Positions 27,428-37,242 of a DNA stretch of 64,000 nt are shown one piece after another. Source of the stretch: Lachnospiraceae bacterium OF09-6 (GTDB lineage Bacteria; Bacillota; Clostridia; Lachnospirales; Lachnospiraceae); contig QUMM01000003.1 in assembly GCA_003435055.1 (NCBI GenBank), forward strand, positions 1 to 64,000, written 5' to 3'. Every line of letters begins with the position of its first letter. The stretch's first letter is position 1. A program made the position numbers and the translations under genes. The notes under the pieces are model-generated. The model was not told where the DNA came from. It searched no databases and was given only the letters and a program-made list of their open reading frames with translations.

Positions 27428-30400
27428 TTAATTCAATCTGAAAATTTCTTCCACCAGGTACTGCATTCCGGCATACCTTGCATCCAATCCCTGATACTTT
27501 GCTTCTTCCCCACTCTCATCGGCCTGTATCATCTGGTTAATCAGATCATAACGGGTCACACCATGCTGGGATAACGGTCCCTGGAAAGTATAGAACTGCC
27601 GGACAGTCTCAGTCACATTTTCTGCTTCTTCTATGGTGAAATACCATTCCAGTGTGTCTTTATAAAACATCGTAAATTCTTTCGTATAGATACCCTCGAA
27701 TGCCTCCTCCATACGGACACTCTTTTCCGGCTGTCCCTGATAGCTGTAATGCAGTGTAACATTGGCCTGCGGCCTGCATCGATATTCCAGGATATACTTA
27801 TCATACAGATGATATTGTTCCCGAATCTTCTTTGGCAGCTTCATCATAAATGCAAACCGCATTCCCATCTCCAGATATCTTTTCAGGAAATAGCGCATCC
27901 ATTCCTGCTGCCCTGCACTTTTCTCCTTGCGCTCGGTATAACGCTTCAACAGCGCCAGCTTGCAGATATCCGGTGTTCCCACTACGCCCAGCATATTCTG
28001 TTCCATATAGGCAAATACACACCAGTCTGTCTTCTTTTCTCTCACAAAGGATTCATAAGCCATCCAGGTAACATAGGCACGGCAGATCCATGATTTTCCC
28101 ATCTTTTTCTCATAAGAATCAAAGATCGGTTCCGTTTCTTCCGAGCCCTCCATCAGAAACAGCAGTAAGATCAGTATCCGTTCTTCCAGTTCAAAAGAAG
28201 ACAGCCGAAATGTTCTTCCTGCATACCAGATTTTCTTCATCAATTCCAGTGAACCCTCATAATGCTTCATCAGAAACGCAAGCATTTTCTCATCATAGAG
28301 CTTTTGTTCAAAGCAGCAGACACAGACAGCCAGCAGCATCTTGTCTTCTTCTCTGTCTTCCTCTGTCAGCAGTGTACTGCACATATGCACCAGAATGGAA
28401 AGATCCACTTTCTCCATTCCATAGATGCTGACCAGATCATACAATTCCTGATAGTGATCCAGTCCTGCCAGTAGCTTCGCCATCTCTCCCATATGTTCTT
28501 CGGCCATCTCACAGCAATCTATCTGCTGCAGAAAATGCTCTGCCTCCGGATGATCTGAATGCGATGCAAACCAGTCCAAAAGCTTCTCCTGCAATTCTCT
28601 GCGATAAACTGCCTTGATCTGCTTCAGATTCATAAGCTGCAGATAGTTCGCCATCTGACTTCCATCTACAGGGAATTCCTTTTCTCCTGTCATACAATCA
28701 TGTATCAGGAACCGTTCTCTGGACGGCAGATAATTCCTGCACAAGGTTTCCAGTTTTTCACTCTCCAGAAGTTTTTTCTTATGACAGAATGGTTCTGCCG
28801 CATATCTCTGTCCTTCCCGGTCTTCTGCCAGCAGGACATGCTCGCTATTTAGTATCTGCACCAGTGCTTTGCCATCCTGCAGCGCCACCTGCTGCTCCTG
28901 CTCCAGAGCCTTATGGATCACGATCAGCTGACGCAGTCCCGGCATATCACAGGTTACTTCGTAAGTAAACAATGCCTTCTCCAGCCCTGCTGCCAGTTTT
29001 TCGTTCATGACTTCTTCTTCCAGAAGAGTCTCATATAAAAGAGCCAGATCCCGGCTGATCTTTCCTTCTGCCAGTTGTTCCTCCATGAACAATTCCATCA
29101 CCTTCCGATAGCTGGCATAGCTTTCCTCATCCTGTTCACGATTATGGATAATTGCTGCATAAATAGAAGCCTTACGTGTTGTGTCCAGTGTATTATGGTA
29201 TACAAAATATAATCTGATTGCTTTTGGAAGTTCTCCGGCATCCAGATGATCCGCTGTTTCTACAAAATATTCATATAAACCGGTAATTCGGACATCCTGC
29301 ATCACACCAAGGGCAAACCATCTGGCATATTTCTTTTCCCCTTTTCTTCCTTCTATCAGTAACCTGCAGATTGCCGTCAGCAAATTGACCGTTGGGGCTG
29401 CTTCGTAGCACGCTGTCAACACCCGAAATAATACAGGATGAAAGTTCTGCATGCGTCCGGCCAGCTGTGCCGCCTGGCCACTGATCTCCGGATCAAACAG
29501 CTTCTCTCTGCACAGGAAGGCAAGCAGATGTATCTCAAATTCTTCCAGTCTGCGCAGCATCAGAGGTTCTTTTTTCAAGATCTCCCATGCTTCCAGATAC
29601 ATCACCGGGCTGGTGCATCCCTGCTGATATTTATTTCTGATCTCTTCCAGACGTTCTCCGTCATTCCGGTACATCTGCCCGTTCACACGGAACATCAGCC
29701 ACTGAAGAATCCAACTTTCCTGTTCCTCAAGATACAGCTCTGCAATCTTGTTTTTCACATATTCCATGTACTCTCTGTCTTTATTCTGCATCGTAGTCAG
29801 ATACAGATAGCAGCTCTGCCAGCGGGGATCCTTCAATTCTTCTTTTCGTTTCTGCGTCTGTCCCAGAATCAGTTCTGCATGAATGGTATCCTGCATCTGA
29901 AACAGCACATAACTTTCATACAAATCATAGAAAATATGCTTTCCGTCTTCCCTGCGATAGCGATCCAGTGATTGCAGTGTTTCTTTGCCCCAGATCTTCT
30001 GCTCAATTCTTCCAGTTCGATAATCGATATAACTTTTCAGTATCTGGGCTGTCTCTCTTTTCTGTTGATGCAGTGTCCCGGAAGTTTTGCTTTTCTTTTC
30101 CCTCTGTACTTCTACTGTACAACAGGTTTCTTCCTGGCCTGTGGAAATAGAAATCCGTGCGAACTGTTTACCGGCATGCAGCTTTTCTCTGTGAATCACA
30201 AATCCAACATGGCAGACACTTCCCAGGAACTCTTCTGTCGTAATCTGTGTCTTCTCCAATGTCAGGAACGGTGCATCACATGAAATCTGCAGCGTGGCAA
30301 ATCCCCAGGTATTTTTCCGTATCACCAGTTCTTCTTTTCTGGTCTCTGCCACATGTGAAAGAACTATATAGTCCTGCTCCGGTTCCAGTGTAATTGCTTC

Positions 30401-30985
30401 CTTCTGCCCTATTCCTACCAGGAACTGTTCCAGGCAGCGATAGGAAGCTCCCTTAGCCAGCAGCCCGTCATACAGACTCGTACTGCCAGCTGCCCAGCTA
30501 CGAATCCGATTGCGGAATCCACCTGACAGGAACAACACATAAGCCCGTCCAAAATCTTCTTTGGCCAGTGCAGTAAACTCTTCCCTGGTAAGTGGCGGCA
30601 TCACATTCTTATTTTTCTCTTCTGTTCTTCCTTCGATGGCAATCCGATAGGGCAGATGATATTCACCTGCCGAAGTATTCAGTATAAATTCTCCTGTCAG
30701 TGCTTCTCCCGCAGCCAGGCCCGTCACATCTGCCTCATAGCGGATGGTCTCTCCAATCCCATTGAAACTGTCCGGCTTTACTCCCATTCTGGGATTGGTG
30801 GAATATACAAATCCCTGTATACTTTTTTCATTCCCGGACAGGACTGAGAATCTTCCACAGAAGTTCTCTTTTTCCACCGTCTTTCCGCTGATCTCATTCT
30901 CTGACAGTTCCAGCGTATTCTGAAGATCTTCAAATTTTCCATTTCGTATTTCATTTATTCTTTTCTTCAATCGAATCTTCCTCAT
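27428..30985 (-). CDS. DUF5717 family large protein
   Basis: 1185 aa, the largest protein of the window. The N-terminal ~300 residues are beta-rich, with FCGRFSVLSGNEKSIQGFVYS and later YVLFLSGGFRNRIR (quoted in part). The remainder is long, almost entirely helical and rich in Leu, Glu and Tyr, suggesting an extended solenoid. No signal peptide or membrane helix, so probably cytoplasmic. First gene of a three-gene operon with a DUF5716 protein and a helical protein. No good ribosome-binding site precedes the ATG. Function unknown. Confidence 0.75.
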   Translation of the reverse strand: MRKIRLKKRINEIRNGKFEDLQNTLELSENEISGKTVEKENFCGRFSVLSGNEKSIQGFVYSTNPRMGVKPDSFNGIGETIRYEADVTGLAAGEALTGEFILNTSAGEYHLPYRIAIEGRTEEKNKNVMPPLTREEFTALAKEDFGRAYVLFLSGGFRNRIRSWAAGSTSLYDGLLAKGASYRCLEQFLVGIGQKEAITLEPEQDYIVLSHVAETRKEELVIRKNTWGFATLQISCDAPFLTLEKTQITTEEFLGSVCHVGFVIHREKLHAGKQFARISISTGQEETCCTVEVQREKKSKTSGTLHQQKRETAQILKSYIDYRTGRIEQKIWGKETLQSLDRYRREDGKHIFYDLYESYVLFQMQDTIHAELILGQTQKRKEELKDPRWQSCYLYLTTMQNKDREYMEYVKNKIAELYLEEQESWILQWLMFRVNGQMYRNDGERLEEIRNKYQQGCTSPVMYLEAWEILKKEPLMLRRLEEFEIHLLAFLCREKLFDPEISGQAAQLAGRMQNFHPVLFRVLTACYEAAPTVNLLTAICRLLIEGRKGEKKYARWFALGVMQDVRITGLYEYFVETADHLDAGELPKAIRLYFVYHNTLDTTRKASIYAAIIHNREQDEESYASYRKVMELFMEEQLAEGKISRDLALLYETLLEEEVMNEKLAAGLEKALFTYEVTCDMPGLRQLIVIHKALEQEQQVALQDGKALVQILNSEHVLLAEDREGQRYAAEPFCHKKKLLESEKLETLCRNYLPSRERFLIHDCMTGEKEFPVDGSQMANYLQLMNLKQIKAVYRRELQEKLLDWFASHSDHPEAEHFLQQIDCCEMAEEHMGEMAKLLAGLDHYQELYDLVSIYGMEKVDLSILVHMCSTLLTEEDREEDKMLLAVCVCCFEQKLYDEKMLAFLMKHYEGSLELMKKIWYAGRTFRLSSFELEERILILLLFLMEGSEETEPIFDSYEKKMGKSWICRAYVTWMAYESFVREKKTDWCVFAYMEQNMLGVVGTPDICKLALLKRYTERKEKSAGQQEWMRYFLKRYLEMGMRFAFMMKLPKKIREQYHLYDKYILEYRCRPQANVTLHYSYQGQPEKSVRMEEAFEGIYTKEFTMFYKDTLEWYFTIEEAENVTETVRQFYTFQGPLSQHGVTRYDLINQMIQADESGEEAKYQGLDARYAGMQYLVEEIFRLN

Positions 30986-30993
30986 AAAGAGCA

Positions 30994-31014
30994 GGGAGCT
31001 GCATAACAGCTCCC
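30994..31014 (-). terminator. Hairpin between nrdR and the DUF5717 operon
   Basis: GGGAGCTG / CAGCTCCC with a 5-nt loop, followed on the minus strand only by TGCTCTTTAT. It may be a weak terminator that allows read-through. Confidence 0.5.
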
Positions 31015-31027
31015 CACTTCATCCCTT

Positions 31028-31477
31028 TTATTTTAACAACTTTTTCAGTTCATCCATAAAGGTATTCACATCTTTAAATTCACGGTATACCGATGCAAAC
31101 CGTACATAGGCAACCGGATCCAGCTCTTTCAACTGATCCATGACAATCTCCCCGATCACTTCACTGCTGACTTCCCGTTCCTCTCTGCTGAACACCAGTG
31201 TCTCAATCTGATCTACCACTGCAGTGATCTGCTGTGCAGATATCGGCCGCTTATAGCACGCACGAATCACTCCGTTCTCAATCTTTCTGCGATCGTACTG
31301 TTCCCTGTTCTGATCTTTCTTGATCACAATCAGAGGTATCGTCTCTACCTTCTCATAAGTGGTAAACCGCTTCCCACATGCATCACACATACGCCGGCGG
31401 CGAATGGAGCTGTTGTCATCCACCGGTCTGGAATCCACTACTCTGGTGTCATCCTTATTGCAAAATGGACACTTCAT
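31028..31477 (-). CDS. nrdR: Transcriptional repressor NrdR
   Basis: 149 aa from the ATG at 31477 (AGGGGG upstream). Zinc ribbon KCPFCNKDDTRVVDSR ... RRRRMCDACGKRF, then an ATP-cone domain (LIVIKKDQNREQYDRRKIENG, quoted in part). NrdR represses ribonucleotide reductase genes in response to dATP/ATP. No nrd gene is in the window. Confidence 0.96.
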   Translation of the reverse strand: MKCPFCNKDDTRVVDSRPVDDNSSIRRRRMCDACGKRFTTYEKVETIPLIVIKKDQNREQYDRRKIENGVIRACYKRPISAQQITAVVDQIETLVFSREEREVSSEVIGEIVMDQLKELDPVAYVRFASVYREFKDVNTFMDELKKLLK

Positions 31478-31585
31478 CTTTATTGTCCCCCTATTTCGTT
31501 TCATTCCCGAATTTAAGTATAGCCTAATAGAAGTCTCTGTGTCAATTGCATATACTAATAGAGAGAAATTTTTTTCAGGTATCCT

Positions 31586-31837
31586 ATGAGATTATGTGAG
31601 CTTCGTCAGAAAGAGGTTATTAACGTATGTTCCTGTGCATCCCTTGGCTGTGTCATTGACGTGGATATTGACCCGAAAAGCGGTCAGGTACTGGCACTGA
31701 TCGTTCCTGGTCCTGGTCGTTTTTCTTCCTGGTTCGGGAGAGAACATGAGTGCCGGATTCCCTGGCGCTGTATCTGTCAGATTGGAGAAGAAATCATTCT
31801 TGTGGAACTGGAAGATCCTCATCCACCCAGGCACTGA
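31586..31837 (+). CDS. YlmC/YmxH-family sporulation protein
   Basis: 83-aa PRC-barrel-like protein (RLCELRQKEVINVCSCASLG, VDIDPKSGQVLALIVPGPG, PWRCICQIGEEIILVE). The family is found next to sporulation sigma factors in Clostridia and Bacilli; its role is not well defined. It is the only plus-strand gene here, convergent with sigG. Confidence 0.85.
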   Translation: MRLCELRQKEVINVCSCASLGCVIDVDIDPKSGQVLALIVPGPGRFSSWFGREHECRIPWRCICQIGEEIILVELEDPHPPRH

Positions 31838-31883
31838 CTTGCGGCCGCCGTTTTCTGATCGGGAGCACATACATCTGACCTCG

Positions 31884-32663
31884 TCATGCCTTCAGATAGT
31901 TTTTCATAATCTTCAATGCATTTTTTTCCAGTCTGCTGACCTGTGCCTGGGAAATCTGTATCTCTTCTGCCACTTCCATCTGTGTCTTCCCCTCATAAAA
32001 ACGCATATCTATAATACGACGTTCCCGGTCATTTAAACGATCCATGGCATCTTTTAAGGCAATAGACTCTACCCAGTTTTCTTCTTTGTTCTTCTTGTCA
32101 CTGATCTGGTCCATGACATAAAGTGCATCCCCGCCTTCGGAATAGACAGGATCATACAGACTTAACGGATTCTGTATAGCATCCATTGCGTATACAATTT
32201 CTTCTTTTGCAATTCCAATTTCTTCGGCTATTTCATTGATGGTTGGTTCTTTTAAATGTTTTCTGGTGTATGCTTCTCTTGTATACAAAACCTTATAGGC
32301 TGTATCCCGAAGAGAACGGCTAACCCGGATGACATTGTTGTCTCTGAGATACCGTCTGATTTCCCCTATAATCATGGGTACCGCATAAGTACTGAACTTT
32401 ACATCCAGTTCTGTATTGAAATTGTCAATCGCTTTCATCAGTCCAATACATCCGATCTGAAACAGGTCGTCTGCATTTTCATTACTTCCGGAAAATCTTT
32501 TGATTACACTGAGTACCAGTCTTAAATTTCCCCGGATATACTGTTCTCTTGCCTCCCGGTCTCCCTGCTTGATTTTGCAGAATAATGCTTCCTTTTCTGC
32601 TTCTGTAAGAACCGGTAATTTTGCTGTGTTTACTCCGCATATTTCTACTTTATTCAGTGCCAT
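31884..32663 (-). CDS. sigG: RNA polymerase sporulation sigma factor SigG
   Basis: 259 aa from the ATG at 32663. Opens with the SigG-typical NKVEICGVNTAKLPVLT. Region 2 (LRLVLSVIKRFSGSNENADDLFQIGCIGLMKAI), region 3 and region 4 helix-turn-helix (TQMEVAEEIQISQAQVSRLEK) are complete. It directs late forespore transcription. It follows sigE, the conserved order in spore formers. Confidence 0.95.
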   Translation of the reverse strand: MALNKVEICGVNTAKLPVLTEAEKEALFCKIKQGDREAREQYIRGNLRLVLSVIKRFSGSNENADDLFQIGCIGLMKAIDNFNTELDVKFSTYAVPMIIGEIRRYLRDNNVIRVSRSLRDTAYKVLYTREAYTRKHLKEPTINEIAEEIGIAKEEIVYAMDAIQNPLSLYDPVYSEGGDALYVMDQISDKKNKEENWVESIALKDAMDRLNDRERRIIDMRFYEGKTQMEVAEEIQISQAQVSRLEKNALKIMKNYLKA

Positions 32664-32773
32664 TGCAAGAATCCTCCTGAACATTTTTCTATTAAAAGAA
32701 TTCTCACAAAAAACACTGATTATTCGATTTGACGTAAAATATAAAAATTAATAGTCCTTGACAATTTGTTTTC

Positions 32774-33514
32774 TTATTCAAACCGAACGATTTCTTTTCT
32801 CAGTCGTCCGATAATCCGCTTCTCCAGGCGGGAAATGTAAGACTGGGAAATTCCCAGCATATCTGCCACTTCTTTCTGTGTTTTTTCTTCTCCGTCCCGG
32901 TTTCCAAGTCCAAATCTCAGTTGGATAATCATCCGTTCCCGGTCAGACAGCTTGGATATGGCACGGCGTAAAAGCCGGTATTCTACCTCCATTTCCATAT
33001 CCCGATAGATCACATCTTCATCTGTTCCCAGAATATCAGAAAGAAGGAGTTCATTTCCATCCCAGTCCACGTTCAGAGGTTCATCAAAAGATACCTCCAT
33101 GCGAGTTTTATTGGTTCTGCGCAAATGCATCAAAATTTCATTTTCGATACATCTGGATGCATACGTAGCCAGTTTAATATTTTTGTCTGGATTGTAGGTG
33201 TTGATGGCTTTGATCAGTCCAATCGTTCCGATGGAGATCAGATCTTCTACACCAACTCCCGTATTATCAAATTTTTTTGCTATGTATACAACCAGGCGCA
33301 GATTGTGTTCAATCAACATTTCCCTGGCTTCTGTCTGTGTTGCCCCATTCAGACCGGCAATTGCTTTCGCTTCTTTCTCCGGTTCCAGCGGTGGAGGCAA
33401 TACCTCACTGCCTCCTATGTACCAGACCTCTTTCGGTCTTCTCCACATGAATTGTGATGCCGGTGCCAGCATACGCATCTGCATGGCATCCGGAATTCTT
33501 ACATTTGCAAACAT
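32774..33514 (-). CDS. sigE: RNA polymerase sporulation sigma factor SigE
   Basis: 246 aa. A pro-sequence-like N-terminus precedes [20 protein letters not shown], the expected SpoIIGA processing region. Regions 2 ([34 protein letters not shown]) and 4 ([21 protein letters not shown]) are intact. It directs early mother-cell transcription and lies directly after spoIIGA. Confidence 0.95.
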   Translation of the reverse strand: MFANVRIPDAMQMRMLAPASQFMWRRPKEVWYIGGSEVLPPPLEPEKEAKAIAGLNGATQTEAREMLIEHNLRLVVYIAKKFDNTGVGVEDLISIGTIGLIKAINTYNPDKNIKLATYASRCIENEILMHLRRTNKTRMEVSFDEPLNVDWDGNELLLSDILGTDEDVIYRDMEMEVEYRLLRRAISKLSDRERMIIQLRFGLGNRDGEEKTQKEVADMLGISQSYISRLEKRIIGRLRKEIVRFE

Positions 33515-33541
33515 CTGCTATTCCCTCCCGCTTTCTCATTT

Positions 33542-34379
33542 CTATCTGTTTATCTGTCTGAGAGACTGGTGCAGGATCATCTGACAGCTTCCATTCTGAC
33601 TGAAACGCTGTCTGCTGACTGCCACCAGAACATTTGGTGTACTTATTATTTCTTTTTCTGTTTCCACCTGAATCTCATCCAGTTGCAGGACGGGAAGCAG
33701 TCCGTATTTTTTTCCAATACTCTGATAAGGTACCAGTGAAAAGATCCCAGATGGCTGCTCTACAGTCTGCAGGTCCATCATAGTCTGCAGTTCCCTGTTT
33801 TCCTGTACAGTCAGCAACGGAATCAGGGCTTCCAGTTCCAGTATATGTACCGGGCGTCCGGTAACCGGCTGTGTCAGCTGATTACCGCTGTCCCAGAGTG
33901 CCTGGACCTTTTTTTCTTTTCCATGAAATCTTAAAGTCACCGGATACAGGAGCTGCTCCTTTTCTTCTCTTTTTCGAATCCTTATCAGGGTAAAAAAAGC
34001 AAAAAATGCCTGCGGCCATACTGTATGGAAATGGCATGTGAAAATAATCTCTCAAAATCTGCCAGCTTCCTTCCGCCAGTAATGACAGCAGGCGAAATAT
34101 CACTGCTCTATACATGAATGTTTTCCAGCCGCTCCATGAAAATGCAGCTGTTGTCATCAGGGTCTCTACTGCCATACAAACTATGGCCGTGAGTACTCTT
34201 ACCCGGTACATTCCTAACATCATCCCCAGACATAATGCCAGGCTTCCGCCTGCTGCAGTCAAGAATCTGCGTATCCTGGGACAGTTCTTTTTTTCCAGTA
34301 TTGCAATCATTCGTAATACGGTGTCATTTATTACCAGATTCTCCAGAAAATAGATATCCAGATAAAACTCGTAACTCAA
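33542..34379 (-). CDS. spoIIGA: Sigma-E processing peptidase SpoIIGA (frame broken once)
   Basis: Membrane aspartic protease that cleaves pro-SigE. The start is TTG at 34379, 6 nt after GGGAGG, giving SYEFYLDIYFLENLVIND. The N-terminal membrane half is in one frame and the protease half, with the catalytic ALWDSGNQL, in another. Removing one A from the plus-strand A6/A7 runs at 33992-34006 restores FFTLIRIRKREEKEQLLYPVTL and a 278-aa protein. This is the only break in the window that needs a base removed instead of added. The promoter is of the spoIIG type. Confidence 0.9.
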
Positions 34380-34406
34380 CGTCTGCCTCCCGCCTGTTAT
34401 GCAACA

Positions 34407-34484
34407 AGTATACCGATTTAGCTCTACGGATTTTGTCAAACCGTTGGTCGGAAAGCAATATTTTCACCGATGATTTTCGACAGA
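34407..34484 (-). promoter_or_regulatory. Spo0A-type promoter of spoIIGA-sigE
   Basis: Minus strand -35 TTGACA (34434-34439) and -10 TATACT (34407-34412) are separated by 21 nt, far more than the usual 17. A perfect 0A box TGTCGAAA lies upstream (34475-34482), and a 7/8 match TGACAAAA (34431-34438) overlaps the -35. The Bacillus spoIIG promoter has the same features: a long spacer and 0A boxes overlapping -35. Confidence 0.75.
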
Positions 34485-34487
34485 AAA

Positions 34488-34544
34488 GCCAGTGGGGACG
34501 GAGTTTTGTGGCACTGTAGTGCCACAAACTCCGTCCCCACTGGC
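34488..34544. repeat. Dispersed GGGACGG hairpin, copy C
   Basis: Near-perfect ~26-bp inverted repeat (GCCAGTGGGGACGGAGTTTT... pairing with its complement) with a 4-nt centre, between spoIIGA and the histidine kinase. It shares GGGGACGG and the CTGGC flank with copies A and B and could also terminate the kinase transcript. Confidence 0.65.
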
Positions 34545-34548
34545 TCGC

Positions 34549-36447
34549 TCAACGTTTATTCAAAACCGGAAATGTCAGTATTGCTTTAAACAAATCTCCA
34601 TCAATCTTGATCGTTAGTTTCCCTCCCTGAAGTTCCGCCAGGCTTCTGGCAATAGACAGCCCAAGTCCGTTTCCTTCTGTCGTTCTGGAAGCATCACCTC
34701 TGACGAAACGTTCCATCAGTTCTTCTTCTGAGATGTTCAGTGCTTCTCTGGATGTATTCCGGAAGATGATCACTGCGCTGTTTCCGATCCGCTCCAGAGA
34801 CAGATACACTCTGGTACCTGGCTGTGCATATTTGCAGATATTATTCATCAGATTGTCAAATACTCTCCACATTCTTCGTCCATCTGCCATGATTCGAATC
34901 TCATTTTCTGGCTGGGATGTCACCAATGTCAGATTGGCATTTTGCAGTTTTTCCTCATACTCTCCCCCTGCCTGCGTAAGGAATACAGCCGCATCACATG
35001 CAGCCAGATTGACTTCCAGATTACCGGTGGATGCCTTGGATGCTTCCACCAGATCCTCAATCAGTCTCTTCAGCCGGACAGACTGACGTACCAGCACTTC
35101 TGCATATTCGGTGATCTTCTCATTCTCACAGGATTCTTTTCCAATAAGATCTGCATAATTGATAATCGATGTCAGCGGTGTCTTGATATCATGAGAAACA
35201 TTAGTGATCAGTTCCGTCTTCATCCGCTCACTTTTCAGCTGTTTTTCCACAGCCAGGCTCATACCGCTGGCAATGCTGTTCAGGTCTTCTCCCTGTTTCT
35301 TAAAATCTCCCCTCATGCCTTTGGTGTCAATCTGATAAGACAAATCTCCTTCTGCCAGAGCTGCAGCCCCTTTCTGAAGCCTTCTGATTATCCATGCACC
35401 ATAGAATATAACAGGAAACAGGATCAGCTTTTCCAGAAACCACAGCGTCACCAGGCTGCCTGTATCATAACTGAATGCCACGATTCCCAGGAACTCAAGA
35501 AAGGAAAAAATGCCAGCTCCAAGAACTACTTTCCAGATCATTGGAAATTCCAGCAGCATAGCCCAGATTCCAACGCAGATTTTTTTCATCAGACGAAGAC
35601 ACCAGTAAATGACTGTATTTTTCCACAGAGTCTTTTTCTTCACACGCACTGCTATACTCATGCAAAATCCAAGAAAAATATTGCCTGCCAGAAGAACGCC
35701 CAATCCCAGAAAAACAGCATTTACTATTCCATTATCTGTCATCATACCGGCTGGAATCCCAATTGCTGCGCATGCCAGCATTCCCAGTATCCATGTCAGC
35801 AAATCTGCCGGTATTGCATACAATGGTCCCGGACAGATCTCGCCGTTGTCTCTCCTGCAGCCGCTGACGCTCATGAGCGTGACAAAACTTAAAAGTCCGA
35901 ACACAAATGCCAGTGCCATAATCACGTATATTGTATACCGAATCTTATATGCTATATGAACACCCTTTTCTGCCCATGCATATTTATCCGGCTTTGCCAT
36001 GGAATCGTCTATATTGAAATGAATCGTGCCATATTTCTGAGAAGGATTATGTTTTACAGACGATTCATACAACTGATAATTCCATATATCATCTCCATCC
36101 TCGTATACTATATAATATCTGGTATATTGCCATTTGATTTTTGTATCCTTTTTCCCGGCTTTTACCTTTCCATCTGTTCCCACAATCTGCCAGGTCAGAT
36201 TTCCAGTTTCCCCGTCCTCTTCTTCCGACAACATATCATTTTCTGCTCGCCATACCAATGACTGTCCGTCTCTGTACAACAGGCCGTCAAATACCTCTTC
36301 CCGCAGATCCGATTCTTCTCTGGTATAAAAATCCTGCTCTACCAAAACCATAGAGCCTGCAACTGTCGCTGTAAATATCACCCCAAAAATTCCGCAGAGC
36401 AAAAATAAAATCGTTTTTCCTGCTGCTGTTCTGAAAAACTGTCTCAT
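34549..36447 (-). CDS. Membrane sensor histidine kinase
   Basis: 632 aa. One N-terminal transmembrane helix (~12-34), an extracytoplasmic domain of about 135 residues, then several membrane helices (~170-345). HAMP-like linker, HisKA phospho-acceptor in NVSHDIKTPLTSIINYADLI, N-box NLMNNICKYAQPG and G-box EGNGLGLSIARSL. The multi-helix membrane region before HAMP is unusual for a classic two-helix sensor. It overlaps the response regulator gene by 4 nt (ATGA). Signal unknown. Confidence 0.92.
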   Translation of the reverse strand: MRQFFRTAAGKTILFLLCGIFGVIFTATVAGSMVLVEQDFYTREESDLREEVFDGLLYRDGQSLVWRAENDMLSEEEDGETGNLTWQIVGTDGKVKAGKKDTKIKWQYTRYYIVYEDGDDIWNYQLYESSVKHNPSQKYGTIHFNIDDSMAKPDKYAWAEKGVHIAYKIRYTIYVIMALAFVFGLLSFVTLMSVSGCRRDNGEICPGPLYAIPADLLTWILGMLACAAIGIPAGMMTDNGIVNAVFLGLGVLLAGNIFLGFCMSIAVRVKKKTLWKNTVIYWCLRLMKKICVGIWAMLLEFPMIWKVVLGAGIFSFLEFLGIVAFSYDTGSLVTLWFLEKLILFPVIFYGAWIIRRLQKGAAALAEGDLSYQIDTKGMRGDFKKQGEDLNSIASGMSLAVEKQLKSERMKTELITNVSHDIKTPLTSIINYADLIGKESCENEKITEYAEVLVRQSVRLKRLIEDLVEASKASTGNLEVNLAACDAAVFLTQAGGEYEEKLQNANLTLVTSQPENEIRIMADGRRMWRVFDNLMNNICKYAQPGTRVYLSLERIGNSAVIIFRNTSREALNISEEELMERFVRGDASRTTEGNGLGLSIARSLAELQGGKLTIKIDGDLFKAILTFPVLNKR

Positions 36448-37142
36448 ATTTCCCGTCCTTTCTCCAGCTTGTATCCCTGTCCAAATACCACCTTCAGGTA
36501 TCTTGGCTCAGCCGGATTGATCTCTATTTTTTCCCGGATATGGCGGATGTGTACCGCAACCGTATTGTCGGTTCCGATTGGTTTTTCCTTCCATACCTGA
36601 GAATAGATCTCCTTTGGTGAGAATACTTTGCCCGGATTGGCAAGAAATAATTTCAGAATTTCAAATTCTTTTGGTGTCAGGGTGATCTGTGCGCCATCCA
36701 CATAGACCTCTTTTTCTTTGTCCCGCAGTTCAATGCCGCCTACACTATAGTTCTCACTACTTTGCGTTCCTCCGCCCAGCTTCAGATATCTGCGCAGCTG
36801 GGACCGGACTCTGGCCGTCACTTCCAGTGGATGAAACGGCTTGGTGATATAATCATCAGCTCCCACATTTAATCCCAGTATTTTGTCCGCATCTTCGCTC
36901 TTGGCGGTCAGCAGAATAATCGGAATATTACTCTTCTCCCTGATCTTTGTCATGGCTGTGATGCCATCCATCTGTGGCATCATAATATCCATCAGGATCA
37001 GATGAATCTCTGTGTGCTCCATCAGTTCCACCGCTTCTTTTCCATTATAAGCCTCATATATCTGATAATCAGGATCAGACAGATATATTTTTAAAGCATT
37101 GACGATGTCTTTTTCATCATCACAAATCAAAATATTCGGCAT
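36444..37142 (-). CDS. OmpR/PhoB-family response regulator
   Basis: 232 aa. Receiver domain with acidic D8/D9, phospho-acceptor D52 (LILMDIMMP) and conserved K in LLTAKSED. C-terminal winged helix (LTPKEFEILKLFLANPGKVFS, quoted in part; NTVAVHIRHIREKIE). Partner of the overlapping histidine kinase. GAAAAGGAGAGGG supplies the ribosome-binding site. Confidence 0.94.
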   Translation of the reverse strand: MPNILICDDEKDIVNALKIYLSDPDYQIYEAYNGKEAVELMEHTEIHLILMDIMMPQMDGITAMTKIREKSNIPIILLTAKSEDADKILGLNVGADDYITKPFHPLEVTARVRSQLRRYLKLGGGTQSSENYSVGGIELRDKEKEVYVDGAQITLTPKEFEILKLFLANPGKVFSPKEIYSQVWKEKPIGTDNTVAVHIRHIREKIEINPAEPRYLKVVFGQGYKLEKGREI

Positions 37143-37242
37143 AAAAAGTCCCTCTCCTTTTCTCTTCTCTCATGTACCTATTGTACTACAAGTACCCTTT
37201 AAGAAGAAAGTAGGAGAGGGATTAAGATTTGATGAAGGATGC

